39,671 nt of DNA from Sedimenticola sp. (GCA_027068915.1 JAMOLT010000018.1:1-39671); one strand, 5' to 3'. Counted from the stretch's first letter, positions 8,348 to 18,125 are shown. A program made the numbers and translations. Notes: generated from the sequence alone by a model not told the origin.

Positions 8348-9189
8348 AACGTCCGATGCCTTGTGCTGAAGCCAACCAGGGCTGGAAAGCAGAGCTGAAT
8401 CTGGGCTTTAAAAGGAAGCTTGAGCATACTGTTCTGAGCCGCCATACACAATTCGGCCCGCTGACCGTGCAACGCCCTTTTTATCCGGAAAAAGAAACCT
8501 GCCATCTTTACTTGTTGCATCCTCCTGGCGGGGTGGTGGGCGGTGACGAGTTGCGCATCAATGTAAGGCTGGAAGAAGAGGCTCGTGTCTTGCTGACCAC
8601 GCCTGGGGCCACCAAGTTCTATCGCAGCATGGGGGCGCTGGCGCAGCAGGTTCAGACCCTGTCCGTAGCGGATGGCTGCGCTCTGGAATGGTTGCCACAG
8701 GAAAATATTTTCTTTGACCAGACACGCAGCCATTTGTCTACTCGTATCGTTTTGGAGGATACAGCCCGCTTTATCGGTTGGGAGATAAACTGCTATGGCC
8801 GACCTGCATCAAGGGATTTGTTTACAAAGGGCCTGGTCAGGACGCGATTGGAAGTGATTCGTGATGGCGTGCCACTGCTGCTGGATCAGTTGTTGGTAGA
8901 AGATGCCTCTGCCCTAAAAAGCCCTGGCAGTTTCAACGGTTATTCCTGCTTTGGAACTCTGGTTGCGACCCAGGTAAGTCCCCGATTGCTGGATTTGGTT
9001 CGCACCATTGTCAGCACCCGGGAGAATCGTCAGCTCGTTGGTTTGAGCTTGCTGGATGATTTGCTGGTGGCGCGGTGTCTGGGCCACTATTCCGAGAGCA
9101 TCGCAAATACCCTGAGAAGCATCTGGGCGGCTTTACGACCGGAATTATTGGAAAGAGAAGCATGTCATCCACGAATCTGGTCAACCTGA
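8323..9189 (+). CDS. ureD: Urease accessory protein UreD (UreH)
   Basis: 288 residues from the GTG at 8323. An ATG at 8356 (277 residues) also fits the family, which begins close to the conserved GWKAELNLGFKRK segment. Diagnostic stretches are GPLTVQRPFYPEKETCHLYLLHPPGGVVGGDEL, TTPGATKFYRSMG and EWLPQENIFFDQTR. UreD is the scaffold that binds the urease apoprotein first and recruits UreF and UreG for nickel insertion. The C-terminus ACHPRIWST matches the usual family ending, so the gene is complete. It precedes the structural genes, as in the ureDABCEFG order, but with an unusual 218-base gap. Confidence 0.93.
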   Translation: MVALAEQIKRPMPCAEANQGWKAELNLGFKRKLEHTVLSRHTQFGPLTVQRPFYPEKETCHLYLLHPPGGVVGGDELRINVRLEEEARVLLTTPGATKFYRSMGALAQQVQTLSVADGCALEWLPQENIFFDQTRSHLSTRIVLEDTARFIGWEINCYGRPASRDLFTKGLVRTRLEVIRDGVPLLLDQLLVEDASALKSPGSFNGYSCFGTLVATQVSPRLLDLVRTIVSTRENRQLVGLSLLDDLLVARCLGHYSESIANTLRSIWAALRPELLEREACHPRIWST

Positions 9190-9407
9190 GTGGCGGTGTA
9201 TTTTGGGCGCCTTTATGAAATAGTCATTCCGGCACACGAACTCATGGACGGGTGAAGGTAGAGCAATGCTGGATAGATACAGGGATGTATCGTAGTAGAA
9301 CAACGCAGGAGCAGTTGCCGAGGCTGGAATCCATAAGTTCCTGAAAATTTTACACACCGGCCAGCGCCGCAATGACGAAAACCGAATTATCCAACAGGTG
9401 ATGAAAC
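9190..9407. other. Gap between ureD and ureA
   Basis: 218 bases without a credible gene inside an otherwise tight operon. It contains a small perfect hairpin, GATACA (9276-9281) with TGTATC (9286-9291) and a four-base loop. The ureA Shine-Dalgarno-like AGGTGA lies at its end. No clear promoter was recognised. It could hold a processing site or a remnant of a lost gene. Confidence 0.4.
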
Positions 9408-9710
9408 ATGGATCTGACCCCAAGAGAAAAAGATAAACTCCTGATTTTTACCGCTGCACTGCTCGCAGAGCGGCGCAAGAACCGGGGCGTGAAACTGAAT
9501 CACCCCGAAGCTGTTGCCTACATCAGTGCAGCCATCATGGAAGGCGCTAGGGATGGCATGACGGTTGCTGAGCTGATGGGCTACGGGCGAACCCTGCTGT
9601 CCCGTGATGATGTGATGGACGGTATCGCAGAAATGATCCATGACGTACAGGTGGAGGCTACCTTCCCGGACGGGAGCAAACTTGTCACCGTTCATAACCC
9701 CATCGTCTAG
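9408..9710 (+). CDS. ureA: Urease gamma subunit UreA
   Basis: 100 residues, the usual length. [23 protein letters not shown] at the start, [41 protein letters not shown] and the ending [15 protein letters not shown] are all conserved in the gamma subunit. It assembles with UreB and UreC into the (alpha beta gamma)3 urease in the cytoplasm. Ten bases separate it from ureB. Confidence 0.97.
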   Translation: MDLTPREKDKLLIFTAALLAERRKNRGVKLNHPEAVAYISAAIMEGARDGMTVAELMGYGRTLLSRDDVMDGIAEMIHDVQVEATFPDGSKLVTVHNPIV

Positions 9711-9720
9711 GAGGCGGCAA

Positions 9721-10029
9721 ATGATTCCCGGAGAAATGATCGTGGCAGAAGGTGAAATCGAGTTGAATCAAGGCAGGGAGATGTTGCGCCTCGAGGTTGC
9801 AAACGAAGGTGATCGTCCCATACAGGTTGGCTCGCATTATCACTTTTACGAGACCAATCAGGCATTGCAGTTCGAGCGCGAGAGAACCAAAGGTTTTCGG
9901 CTGGATATTGCTGCGGGCACGGCGGTTCGATTCGAACCCGGTCAAATGCGCACCGTGACTCTGGTTGCTTTTGCCGGTGAGCGTAAAATTTATGGCTTCA
10001 ATGCAGAGATCATGGGGGCATTGGAATGA
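9721..10029 (+). CDS. ureB: Urease beta subunit UreB
   Basis: 102 residues from the ATG at 9721, which follows TAGGAGG with good spacing. An upstream in-frame start at 9640 lies inside ureA and is rejected. [16 protein letters not shown], the motif [33 protein letters not shown] and [10 protein letters not shown] are diagnostic for the beta subunit. The stop overlaps the ureC start (ATGA). Confidence 0.97.
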   Translation: MIPGEMIVAEGEIELNQGREMLRLEVANEGDRPIQVGSHYHFYETNQALQFERERTKGFRLDIAAGTAVRFEPGQMRTVTLVAFAGERKIYGFNAEIMGALE

Positions 10030-11729
10030 GCAAAATCAGTAGACGGGCCTATGCCGAAATGTATGGCCCCACGGTTGGCGATCGCATACGCCTTGGCGAT
10101 ACCGAACTTTTTCTGCAGGTCGAGGAAGACCGCACAACCTATGGTGATGAGGTAAAATTTGGTGGGGGAAAGGTTATTCGTGATGGCATGGGGCAGAGCC
10201 AGCATGTTGCGGAAAGAGCTGCCGATACGGTGATAAGCAATGCCCTTATTGTCGATCACTGGGGAATAATCAAGGCGGATATCGGAATCAAAAACGGCCG
10301 GATTTCCGGCGTAGGCAAAGCCGGAAACCCGGATGTGCAACCCGGTGTGGACATTGTTATCGGCCCGGGCACGGAAGTTATCGCCGGTGAAGGCTCTATT
10401 GTCACCCCGGGCGCCATTGATGCGCATATTCACTTTATTTGCCCGCAGCAAATCGAAGAAGCACTGATGTCCGGAGTTACCACCATGCTGGGAGGCGGCA
10501 CCGGCCCGGCTACCGGAACCAACGCCACCACCTGCACTCCCGGGCCATGGAATATCCACCGCATGCTGCAGGCGGCAGAAGCATTTCCCATGAACCTTGG
10601 CTTTATGGGGAAGGGTAATGCCAGCCTGCCAGAAGCCTTGAATGAACAGGTGGAAGCTGGTGTGATGGGCATGAAGCTGCATGAGGACTGGGGTACCACG
10701 CCCGCTGCAATCGATAACTGCCTGAATGTTGCTGAACGGTACGATATTCAGGTTGCCATTCACACTGACACCCTGAACGAGTCTGGCTTCGTGGAAACCA
10801 CCCTGGCTGCTTTCAAGGGGCGCACCATACATACCTTTCATACCGAAGGCGCCGGTGGTGGTCATGCTCCAGATATTATCAAGGCCTGTGGTGAATCCAA
10901 TGTACTGCCTTCCTCTACCAACCCCACGCGACCCTATACGGTCAACACGGTTGACGAACACCTGGACATGCTCATGGTTTGTCATCACCTGGATCCCGGC
11001 ATTGCAGAAGATGTGGCTTTTGCCGAGTCCCGTATCCGCCGCGAAACCATTGCCGCAGAGGATATTCTTCATGATCTGGGGGCGTTCTCCATGATTGCTT
11101 CAGATTCCCAGGCCATGGGAAGAGTAGCTGAGGTCATTTGCCGCACTTGGCAGACGGCGCATAAAATGAAGCTGCAGCGGGGCAGCTTGGCGGGCGATCC
11201 GGCGGAGCACGACAACGGGCGAATCAAGCGCTATATTGCTAAATACACCATCAACCCGGCCATCTCCCATGGCATCGCCCATGAAGTCGGCTCCATAGAA
11301 GTAGGCAAACTGGCGGATATCGTGCTGTGGAAGCCTGCTTTTTTTGGGGCAAAGCCCAGCCTGATTATTAAGGGAGGATTCATCGCCGCCGCCCCTATGG
11401 GAGATCCCAATGCATCCATTCCTACACCTCAGCCGGTGCATTACCGTCCCATGTTCGGTTCCTATGGAGGGGCGCGCCTGGCTACCCGGATGACGTTTTT
11501 GTCGCAAGCGGGCATTGATGCAGATATACCCGGGAAGCTGAACCTGAAAAGCCTGATCAGTGCCGTCAAGGATTGCCGCACCGTCAAGAAATGCAACATG
11601 ATACATAATAGCTACCAACCGACTATCGAAGTGGATGCGCAAACCTACGAAGTGCGTGCAGATGGTGAACTTTTAACCTGCGAGCCAGCCAGCGTCCTGC
11701 CACTGGCACAGAGATATTTTTTGTTCTAA
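10026..11729 (+). CDS. ureC: Urease alpha subunit UreC (catalytic)
   Basis: 567 residues, the standard length. It hydrolyses urea to ammonia and carbamate at a two-nickel centre. The residue numbering falls exactly on that of Klebsiella urease: H134 and H136 (DAHIHF), carbamylated K217 and H219 (MGMKLHED), H246 (AIHTDTLNE), H272 (TFHTEG), flap C319 and H320 (MVCHHL) and D360 (IASDSQ). The enzyme should therefore be active. Start coupled to the ureB stop; its own stop overlaps the ureE start (TAATG). Confidence 0.98.
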   Translation: MSKISRRAYAEMYGPTVGDRIRLGDTELFLQVEEDRTTYGDEVKFGGGKVIRDGMGQSQHVAERAADTVISNALIVDHWGIIKADIGIKNGRISGVGKAGNPDVQPGVDIVIGPGTEVIAGEGSIVTPGAIDAHIHFICPQQIEEALMSGVTTMLGGGTGPATGTNATTCTPGPWNIHRMLQAAEAFPMNLGFMGKGNASLPEALNEQVEAGVMGMKLHEDWGTTPAAIDNCLNVAERYDIQVAIHTDTLNESGFVETTLAAFKGRTIHTFHTEGAGGGHAPDIIKACGESNVLPSSTNPTRPYTVNTVDEHLDMLMVCHHLDPGIAEDVAFAESRIRRETIAAEDILHDLGAFSMIASDSQAMGRVAEVICRTWQTAHKMKLQRGSLAGDPAEHDNGRIKRYIAKYTINPAISHGIAHEVGSIEVGKLADIVLWKPAFFGAKPSLIIKGGFIAAAPMGDPNASIPTPQPVHYRPMFGSYGGARLATRMTFLSQAGIDADIPGKLNLKSLISAVKDCRTVKKCNMIHNSYQPTIEVDAQTYEVRADGELLTCEPASVLPLAQRYFLF

Positions 11730-12178
11730 TGCTTGAATTCGAAGAAAAAACCCAACCCGGGGAACAGGCTCACACCAGCCTGACTTTGGCCCTGGAGCAG
11801 CGCATCAAGAGTCGCATGAAGGTAACGCTGGATGACGGGCGCAAGGCCGGCCTGTTCTTTGAGAAAGGCGTCAGCTTTCAGGATGGAGACTTGATCATCA
11901 GCACAGACCGCAAAGTGCTGGTGGAAATCAAGGCGGCCCGCGAACCCCTTTCTGTCGTCTACTGCGATACCCCACTGCTGTTGGCGCGCGCCAGTTACCA
12001 TTTGGGTAATCGCCATGTGCCCTTGCAAATCGGGGAGGGGGTTTTGCGTTACCAACATGATCATGTGCTGGACGAAATGCTCAGATGCCTGGGGTTGGAG
12101 GTGCAAACCGAACTGGCTCCTTTTCAGCCTGAAGCAGGTGCTTACATTGGCGCAGGGCATGTGCATCATCCCGGCTAG
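11729..12178 (+). CDS. ureE: Urease accessory nickel chaperone UreE
   Basis: 149 residues. The N-terminal domain contains LALEQRIKSRMKVTLDDGRKAGLF. The C-terminal metal-binding domain has LLARASYHLGNRHVPLQIG and YQHDHVLDEMLRCLGLEV, with the conserved dimer-interface histidine. The tail is short, AGHVHHPG, so the long His-rich storage extension of some UreE proteins is absent. It delivers nickel to UreG/UreDFG. Translation is coupled to ureC by a one-base overlap. Confidence 0.95.
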   Translation: MLEFEEKTQPGEQAHTSLTLALEQRIKSRMKVTLDDGRKAGLFFEKGVSFQDGDLIISTDRKVLVEIKAAREPLSVVYCDTPLLLARASYHLGNRHVPLQIGEGVLRYQHDHVLDEMLRCLGLEVQTELAPFQPEAGAYIGAGHVHHPG

Positions 12179-12216
12179 CCCGCATACTCCACCAGAATAC
12201 TGCGATCCGGTGCAAT

Positions 12217-12897
12217 ATGCAGGCTAGCCGACAGTTGCCCTTACTCAAACTATTGCAGTTGAGCAGCCCCACACTGCCAGTCGGCGCCTTTGCCTATTCC
12301 CAGGGATTGGAGTCTGCAGTGGATGCCGGGTTTGTTGCAGATGCCAATACGCTGGAGACCTGGCTGCTGGATACGTTGAAGCTAAGCTTGCTGCTGCTGG
12401 ATATACCCGTGTTTTCCCGGTTGTATCAAGGCTGGGAGAGCAAGGATATGGAAGCGGTGCGAAATTGGAACAGCCTGCTGTATGCCCAGCGTGAAACCAG
12501 TGAACTGCGAGCCGAAGATCAGCACCAGGCGGTGGCTCTGGGGCGCTTGCTGGCCGATTTGGGCATCGGGCAAGCGGAAGAGTGGAAGACGGATAAAACA
12601 GCATGTTTTCTCACCTTGTTTTCCCTGGCGGCAGTTACATGGAATATAGAAAAAGAACAGGCTGCTTACGGCTATCTCTGGTCATGGCTGGACAAGCAGA
12701 TTGCAGCGGCAATCAAATTGGTGCCCCTGGGGCAAACCGATGGGCAACGAGTGCTTTCCCGTCTGTTGCCACAGATACCCGCGATTGTTGAACAGGGGTT
12801 GGCCTGCGATGATGAGCAAATTGGTGCATCATTGCCCATGCTGGCGATTCTCAGCTCACAACATGAGATGCAATACTCACGTTTGTTTCGATCTTAA
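12217..12897 (+). CDS. ureF: Urease accessory protein UreF
   Basis: 226 residues. The N-terminus [24 protein letters not shown] and the segment [15 protein letters not shown] are diagnostic. UreF, with UreD, forms the platform that activates the UreG GTPase on the urease apoprotein. The C-terminus [22 protein letters not shown] is complete and of family type. A 38-base gap separates it from ureE, and 11 bases from ureG. Confidence 0.95.
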   Translation: MQASRQLPLLKLLQLSSPTLPVGAFAYSQGLESAVDAGFVADANTLETWLLDTLKLSLLLLDIPVFSRLYQGWESKDMEAVRNWNSLLYAQRETSELRAEDQHQAVALGRLLADLGIGQAEEWKTDKTACFLTLFSLAAVTWNIEKEQAAYGYLWSWLDKQIAAAIKLVPLGQTDGQRVLSRLLPQIPAIVEQGLACDDEQIGASLPMLAILSSQHEMQYSRLFRS

Positions 12898-12908
12898 AAG
12901 GTAATTCA

Positions 12909-13526
12909 ATGAGCAATAAAAATGTACTACGCCTGGGTGTTGGCGGCCCCGTCGGTTCCGGTAAGACCGCCTTGCTGCGCCAACTTTGCAAACATATGAA
13001 AGAGAATTACAACCTGGCCGTGGTCACCAATGATATTTACACCAGGGAAGATGCCGAATTTTTGCTGCGCCATAAAGTTCTGGATGCGGATCGCATTCTG
13101 GGAGTGGAAACAGGAGGCTGTCCCCACACGGCCATACGTGAAGATGCCTCGATCAACCTGACTGCCGTAGATACCCTGTGCGAACGCTTTCCAGATCTGG
13201 ACATGGTGATTATAGAAAGTGGTGGTGACAATCTCAGTGCGACCTTCAGTCCCGAGCTGTCTGATCTTACCCTGTATGTAATCGATGTGGCGGCTGGTGA
13301 CAAGATCCCCCGCAAGGGTGGGCCGGGTATTACGAAATCTGATTTGCTGATTATCAATAAAACCGATCTGGCACCTATGGTGGGAGCCTCGCTGGAAGTA
13401 ATGGAGCGGGACAGCAAGCGAATGCGCGGGGATAAGCCCTTTGTTTTCACTAACTTAAAAGATGGAGAGAACCTGGATCAAGTGATTGCATTTATTGTGG
13501 ATCAAGGCATGCTCGCAAAACCCTGA
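12909..13526 (+). CDS. ureG: Urease accessory GTPase UreG
   Basis: 205 residues. P-loop [12 protein letters not shown] (about 12-23), [15 protein letters not shown], the nickel-binding region [17 protein letters not shown] with the C-P-H motif, [17 protein letters not shown] and the guanine motif NKTDLAP are all present. GTP hydrolysis by UreG drives nickel insertion into UreC. It is the last gene of the urease set. No clear terminator follows in the 93-base gap before the next gene. Confidence 0.97.
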   Translation: MSNKNVLRLGVGGPVGSGKTALLRQLCKHMKENYNLAVVTNDIYTREDAEFLLRHKVLDADRILGVETGGCPHTAIREDASINLTAVDTLCERFPDLDMVIIESGGDNLSATFSPELSDLTLYVIDVAAGDKIPRKGGPGITKSDLLIINKTDLAPMVGASLEVMERDSKRMRGDKPFVFTNLKDGENLDQVIAFIVDQGMLAKP

Positions 13527-13585
13527 AGGCAGTGCCACCGTAACGATTTTTGTTTCCCTGTCCACAGATTGCCTTGGAAATGTAC

Positions 13586-13613
13586 TTGGCAAAGGACACT
13601 ACACTGCTAGAAT
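13586..13613 (+). promoter_or_regulatory. Promoter for the 76-residue protein and tsaB
   Basis: TTGGCA (13586-13591), 16 bases, then TAGAAT (13608-13613) with TGC just before it, which makes an extended -10. The expected transcript start is 13619-13621, on the ATG at 13620 of the next gene, so the message would have no leader. Confidence 0.6.
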
Positions 13614-13619
13614 GCACGT

Positions 13620-13850
13620 ATGGAAGCCAGAAAAATCCCACTGCCGACGCGCTTCAAGGTAAAGATTTCCGCATTGGAAGCAGATCTTGCGTTTTGCGAT
13701 GCGCTGATCACCTTTGCTGGGCAGATTCCTGAAACTGTGTATCAACGTGCAGAGATCCAGGTGTACAAATCACTGGAAACAGAGCTGAATCGTCGCCTGA
13801 AGATTGCACAGAAAGAAGCCCACGAGCGTTCCCAAAAGCTCACCGCCTGA
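13620..13850 (+). CDS. Hypothetical 76-residue protein upstream of tsaB
   Basis: The protein begins MEARKIPLPTRFKVKISALE, continues with ADLAFCDALITFAGQIPETVYQ, and ends in a charged helix with coiled-coil character (SLETELNRRLKIAQKEAHER). The family is not recognised. It looks coding because of its balanced amphipathic composition, the stop placed just before tsaB and the promoter immediately upstream. The TAG at 13608-13610 closes the frame upstream and ATG 13620 is the only plausible start in between, so the gene should be leaderless if the promoter call is right. No signal peptide or membrane segment is seen. Confidence 0.6.
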   Translation: MEARKIPLPTRFKVKISALEADLAFCDALITFAGQIPETVYQRAEIQVYKSLETELNRRLKIAQKEAHERSQKLTA

Positions 13851-13872
13851 TCGCCAGCCATCCCCGAAAATC

Positions 13873-14556
13873 ATGAAATTACTGGCCATTGATACCACGG
13901 AAGACAGCTGCTCTGCCGCCCTTTGCATTGATGATGAAATGCTCTGGCGTTTTGAAATCGCACCGCGCAGGCACAGCGAGCTGATACTGCCCATGGTGGA
14001 TGAAGTGCTGGCAGAGGCGGGCCTGGCGGTGCGGCAATTGGATGCTCTGGCGTTCAGTCGGGGGCCGGGTTCTTTTACCGGGGTAAGGATAGCAACTGGC
14101 GTGACCCAGGGAATCGCCTTGGGCGCCGATTTGCCTGTGGTTCCTGTTTCCACCCTTGCTGCTCTGGCACAGGGCACGTGGCGTCTCCGCGGCGCCACCA
14201 CCGTGCTCAGTGCGCTGGATGCACGCATGGGGGAAGTGTACTGGGCTTGTTGCCGATTCCTGAATGGCAGCATGGTGCTGGATGGAGAGGAGCGGGTAGG
14301 CAGGCCGGATCTCGCCATCGAGGCATTGGATGATGCCTGTTGGGGGGTGGGTAGTGGCTGGGCTGTCTATCCCGATCTTTTGTTGCAGTCCACAGGAGTT
14401 TCCAACCAACGTGTTCTTGGTGAGCAGCGCATCCATGCCAGAGATGTCGCCAGTCTGGGGTTGGTGGCCTTGCTTGCTGGGCAAACGGTTGCTCCGGAAG
14501 AGGCGCTACCTGTTTATATTCGGGACAACGTGGCGGAAAAGCCAGCTCGTCCCTGA
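13873..14556 (+). CDS. tsaB: tRNA threonylcarbamoyladenosine biosynthesis protein TsaB
   Basis: 227 residues from the ATG at 13873. A longer frame from 13804 overlaps the upstream gene and lacks family residues. MKLLAIDTTEDSCSAALC, RRHSELILPMVDEVL, LDALAFSRGPGSFTGVRIATGVTQGIAL and LSALDARMGEVYWACC are typical. TsaB is the non-catalytic partner of TsaD in making t6A at position 37 of ANN-decoding tRNAs. It is convergent with glnD, with a hairpin terminator in the 101-base gap. Confidence 0.95.
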   Translation: MKLLAIDTTEDSCSAALCIDDEMLWRFEIAPRRHSELILPMVDEVLAEAGLAVRQLDALAFSRGPGSFTGVRIATGVTQGIALGADLPVVPVSTLAALAQGTWRLRGATTVLSALDARMGEVYWACCRFLNGSMVLDGEERVGRPDLAIEALDDACWGVGSGWAVYPDLLLQSTGVSNQRVLGEQRIHARDVASLGLVALLAGQTVAPEEALPVYIRDNVAEKPARP

Positions 14557-14571
14557 AGCCGCCGGCCGCAT

Positions 14572-14601
14572 CTGTCATGATGTTCACATGACGGATTTTT
14601 T
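14572..14601 (+). terminator. Intrinsic terminator after tsaB
   Basis: CTGTCATG (14572-14579) pairs with CATGACGG (14587-14594), with one G-T pair and a seven-base loop, and is followed by A and six T residues (14596-14601). It lies between the convergent ends of tsaB and glnD. The stem is modest. Confidence 0.55.
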
Positions 14602-14657
14602 CCTCATGCAGCCACCGATCCTCAACCGACCCTCAATGGCAGCAATTTGTCTCGCCG

Positions 14658-17288
14658 TTATCCCGAGTCAAGCTGTTCCAGCAATGCCTGAACCAGTTGT
14701 TTGATCCGCGTTTCATCCTCCAGCGGCTGGCCATTCCCGTCGGTAAGCGTAAACATATCGTCCGCCATGGCTCCCAGGGTAGTGATTTTTGCATTCAGGA
14801 GGCGTAGTCCCTGTTCTGCCAGCACCCAGGCGATAAGGGAGAGCAGGCCCGGGCGATCCATGCTTTTGATGTGCAGCATGGTGTGGCGGTTGTGCAGATC
14901 CTGGCTGATGCTGATTTCACTTTCACTGGAAAACTGCTGCAATCGACGGGGCAGGGCGCGTGCCTTGGGTGCTGTGGTGCTGGTTTCCCGCAGGCTGGCT
15001 TCCAGAAAGCCCTGAATGTCGTGGATGCGCTCCGGCGTCATATGCTGGCCATCCACTTCCAGTACAAAAAAGCTATTGAGGGCAATCTGGCTGTCTGTAG
15101 TCTGAATGCGTGCCTCGAGTATATTCAGGTGAAGCTGGTCAATCAGCGCCGTGCATTGGGCAAAAAGGCTCTTGCGATCGTTTTGCACAATGAAAATCTC
15201 GTCGCAGCCGCGACTGATGGATTTGCGCAGGGTAACCAGCGGTTGGCTGAAATCGGTTCCCGACAGGATTTTGCTGCCGTGCCAGGTAATCTCCTCCGGT
15301 TCATTTTGCAGAAAATATTCCAGGCTGAGCTCCATCCACAGGTGGTTGATGTGCTGGCTGTCAAAACCCTGGTCGATCAGCAGGCGTCGTGCTTCGGTCT
15401 GTTTTGCCTGAATCAGTTCATCCTGTCCCAGGGGTGACTCCAGGCCTCTTGTCAGGGTTTGTCGAGTGCTGTGATAGAGGCGATTGAGCAGCGAGGACTT
15501 CCAGGATGTCCAGCGCTTGGGGTTGGTGGCGCGGATATCGGCTACGGTCAACAGGAACAGGTAATCCAGGCGGGAGCGATCCCCGACCAGGCTTGCAAAA
15601 TTCTGTACCACCAGCGGGTCTTCAATGTCCTGGCGCTGGGCGGTCTTGGACAGGAGCAAATGGCTGCGCACGATCCACGCCACCATTTCGGCATCGTAGT
15701 CAGACAGATCGTGCAGCTTGCAAAAAGCCTTTGCATCTTCTGCGCCGAGAATGGCATGGTTGCCCCCGCGGCCCTTGGCGATATCATGAAACAGCCCGGC
15801 AATGTAGAGCAGTTCCGGCTTGATCAGCTGCTTGAACACGCGTGAACACAGGGGGAATTCCTCCTCGAACTCCGGTACCGAGAAGCGCCGCAAATTGCGC
15901 AGCAGCATCAGGGTGTGCTCATCCACGGTATAGACATGAAAGAGATCGAACTGCATGCGTCCGGTGATATTGGCAAATGCCGGGATGTAGGCGGCGAGAA
16001 CGCCATAGCGGTGCATGCGGCGCAGGGTGAAGGTAATGCCCCTGGGCTGGCGCAGGATTTCCAGAAACAGGCTGCGGGCACGAATGTCTTGGCGGTAGCG
16101 GTCGTCGATCAGATGCAGGTGGGCGCGCACCAGGCGAATGGTGCTGGCGCGCACGCCTTTCAGTTCCGGATGCTCTTGCAGGATCAGGAACAGCTCCAGA
16201 ATGGCAATGGGATAGCGGGCAAAAATGGCATTGTTGCGCACTTCCAGGTAGCCGTTGCAGGACTGAAATCGGTTGTTGATCCGGATTGTGGTGCAAGCTG
16301 TATTTTTGTACAGAATAGCTTCCTGAAACAGCTGCAGCAGCATTTCGTTCAGGCGATTCAGCTCCATTACCGTGCGATAGTAGTCCTGCATGAATTGTTC
16401 CACTGCCAGATTGCTGTCGGCGTCGCAGTAGCCAAACTGACGGGCAATGCTGCGCTGGTGCTCGAACAGCAGGCGGTCATCATGGCGCCCCGTCAGCAGA
16501 TGCAGGGCAAAGCGGATCTTCCATAATTTGAACTGGCCGTCCTTCAGGGCGTGATATTCCGTATCGGTGAGGAATCCCTGATGCAGCAGTTCGGACAGGC
16601 GTTCCGCATGGAAATGGCGCTTTACCACCCAGCCGATCATCTGGATGTCGCGCAGGCCGCCAGGATTGGATTTGATGTTGGGCTCCAGGTTGTAGGCGGT
16701 ATCGCCAAAGCGGGCGTGCCTGGCTTTTTGCTCCGCCCATTTTGCGGAGAAAAAAGCGTCGCTGGGCCAGATTTTGTCAGAGGCTGTGGCTTTTTTCATT
16801 TCCTGAAAAAGCGCTTTATTTCCGGCCAGATAGCGGGATTCCATCAGGTTGGTGACGATGGTTACATCTGCGATGGCCGCCTCCACGCATTGCTCCAGGG
16901 TGCGTACGCTGTGGCCGATTTCCAGCCCCATGTCCCAGAGAAAAGTTACCAGCTGTTCGATATTCTCGGCTTGCTTTCCTTCCGGGATGTCACCAACCAG
17001 AATGAGCACATCCACATCCGAGGCCGGGTGTAGTTCACCACGGCCGTAGCCACCCACGGCTATCAGGCCGGCGTTGTCATCGGAGGAAAGAAAATGGCGC
17101 CAGGCACGCAGCAGCATCTGATCCACAAAATCCGAGCGGGCGTGCACCAGATCTTCTACAGAGTCACCTGCATGGAATCGATCGGCCAGAACGGTTTTGC
17201 TGCGGGCGATAATGTCACGAAATGTGGCCAGCGGGTCTACAGTCCGGGGCAGCTCCTGATCCAGTTCCGGAATGAGCGATGTAGGCAT
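14658..17288 (-). CDS. glnD: Bifunctional [protein-PII] uridylyltransferase/uridylyl-removing enzyme GlnD
   Basis: 876 residues, normal length. The nucleotidyltransferase domain has GGYGRGELHPASDVDVLIL (about 79-97; D91 and D93 metal ligands). The HD domain carries H501-D502 in LFHDIAKGRGGNHAILGAEDA for UMP removal. Two ACT domains that sense glutamine lie near 695-770 and 800-876 (RPGLLSLIAWVLAEQGL). It modifies PII proteins and so controls NtrBC activity. This is the same nitrogen signal that would act at the sigma-54 promoter of the urea cluster in this window. The start overlaps the map stop by one base (TAATG on the minus strand), so the two are coupled. Confidence 0.97.
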   Translation of the reverse strand: MPTSLIPELDQELPRTVDPLATFRDIIARSKTVLADRFHAGDSVEDLVHARSDFVDQMLLRAWRHFLSSDDNAGLIAVGGYGRGELHPASDVDVLILVGDIPEGKQAENIEQLVTFLWDMGLEIGHSVRTLEQCVEAAIADVTIVTNLMESRYLAGNKALFQEMKKATASDKIWPSDAFFSAKWAEQKARHARFGDTAYNLEPNIKSNPGGLRDIQMIGWVVKRHFHAERLSELLHQGFLTDTEYHALKDGQFKLWKIRFALHLLTGRHDDRLLFEHQRSIARQFGYCDADSNLAVEQFMQDYYRTVMELNRLNEMLLQLFQEAILYKNTACTTIRINNRFQSCNGYLEVRNNAIFARYPIAILELFLILQEHPELKGVRASTIRLVRAHLHLIDDRYRQDIRARSLFLEILRQPRGITFTLRRMHRYGVLAAYIPAFANITGRMQFDLFHVYTVDEHTLMLLRNLRRFSVPEFEEEFPLCSRVFKQLIKPELLYIAGLFHDIAKGRGGNHAILGAEDAKAFCKLHDLSDYDAEMVAWIVRSHLLLSKTAQRQDIEDPLVVQNFASLVGDRSRLDYLFLLTVADIRATNPKRWTSWKSSLLNRLYHSTRQTLTRGLESPLGQDELIQAKQTEARRLLIDQGFDSQHINHLWMELSLEYFLQNEPEEITWHGSKILSGTDFSQPLVTLRKSISRGCDEIFIVQNDRKSLFAQCTALIDQLHLNILEARIQTTDSQIALNSFFVLEVDGQHMTPERIHDIQGFLEASLRETSTTAPKARALPRRLQQFSSESEISISQDLHNRHTMLHIKSMDRPGLLSLIAWVLAEQGLRLLNAKITTLGAMADDMFTLTDGNGQPLEDETRIKQLVQALLEQLDSG

Positions 17289-18061
17289 TACTGGCCAACC
17301 TGCTCTTCTTTTCGCAGGGTAAGGACATCATGGCCAGTTTCCGTAACCAGGATGGTGTGTTCCCATTGGGCGGAAAGCTTGCGGTCGCGGGTAACCACGG
17401 TCCAGCCATCGCCCAGTTGTTTCACCTCCTTTTTTCCGGCGTTGATCATCGGCTCGATGGTAAAGATCATGCCGGGCTGCATTTGCGCGCCGGTGCCCGG
17501 CTTGCCGAAATGCAATACCTGTGGCTCCTCATGAAATCCCTGGCCAATGCCGTGGCCACAGTATTCCCGCACCACGGAATAGCGTTGGCTTTCCACAAAA
17601 CGCTGAATTGCATGACCGATATCACCAAAATGCGCTTCCGGCCTGACCACGGCGATGCCTTTCCACATGGCCTGTTTGGTGATGTCGCACAAGCGGCTGG
17701 CCAGAATGCCGGGCTTGCCCACGCAGAACATTTTGCTGGTGTCGCCATGCCAGCCCTCCTTGATGACAGTGATGTCGATATTGATAATATCGCCGCTTTT
17801 CAATACCTTGTCGCTAGGTATACCATGACAGACCTGATGATTAACCGAAGTACAGATGGATTTTGGAAAGCCGTGGTAATTCAGTGGGGCCGGGATGGCT
17901 TTTTGCACGTTGACGATATAATCATGGCAGATCTGATCCAGCTCGTCGGTACTGATTCCCGGTTGTACATGAGGCTCGATCATTTCCAGCACTTCGGCGG
18001 CGAGGCGTCCTGCAACGCGCATTTTCTGGATTTCTTCGGGGGTTTTTATGATTATGGGCAT
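17288..18061 (-). CDS. map: Type I methionine aminopeptidase
   Basis: 257 residues. Removes the initiator methionine from new proteins. The five metal ligands are visible: D in NIDITVIKEG, D in GDTSKMF, H in CGHGIGQGFHEEP, E in FTIEPMIN, and the last E in SAQWEHTILVTE. The usual substrate-site histidine is in NYHGFPKSICTSVNHQVCHGIP. Divergent from rpsB, the conserved gammaproteobacterial arrangement, and followed directly by glnD. An AGG lies just before the ATG. Confidence 0.97.
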   Translation of the reverse strand: MPIIIKTPEEIQKMRVAGRLAAEVLEMIEPHVQPGISTDELDQICHDYIVNVQKAIPAPLNYHGFPKSICTSVNHQVCHGIPSDKVLKSGDIINIDITVIKEGWHGDTSKMFCVGKPGILASRLCDITKQAMWKGIAVVRPEAHFGDIGHAIQRFVESQRYSVVREYCGHGIGQGFHEEPQVLHFGKPGTGAQMQPGMIFTIEPMINAGKKEVKQLGDGWTVVTRDRKLSAQWEHTILVTETGHDVLTLRKEEQVGQ

Positions 18062-18090
18062 CCTGTTACCTGTAATAATGTGGCTGGAAT

Positions 18091-18119
18091 TTGTCGGATC
18101 AAGCCGATTATGGTATAAA
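18091..18119 (+). promoter_or_regulatory. Promoter of rpsB-tsf
   Basis: TTGTCG (18091-18096), 17 bases, TATAAA (18114-18119) with TGG before it (extended -10). The predicted start is near 18126, followed by GC-rich sequence, as expected for a strong growth-regulated ribosomal protein promoter. Confidence 0.65.
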
Positions 18120-18125
18120 ACGCGC

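Noticed and set aside
9990-11072. A 360-residue open frame antisense to ureC
   Set aside because: ureC is complete with all catalytic residues; the antisense frame has no recognisable protein and is a coding shadow.
13550-13732. 60-residue frame beginning MFPCPQIALEMYLAKDTT
   Set aside because: Cysteine-rich out-of-frame reading of the 76-residue gene; it crosses the promoter and has no ribosome site.
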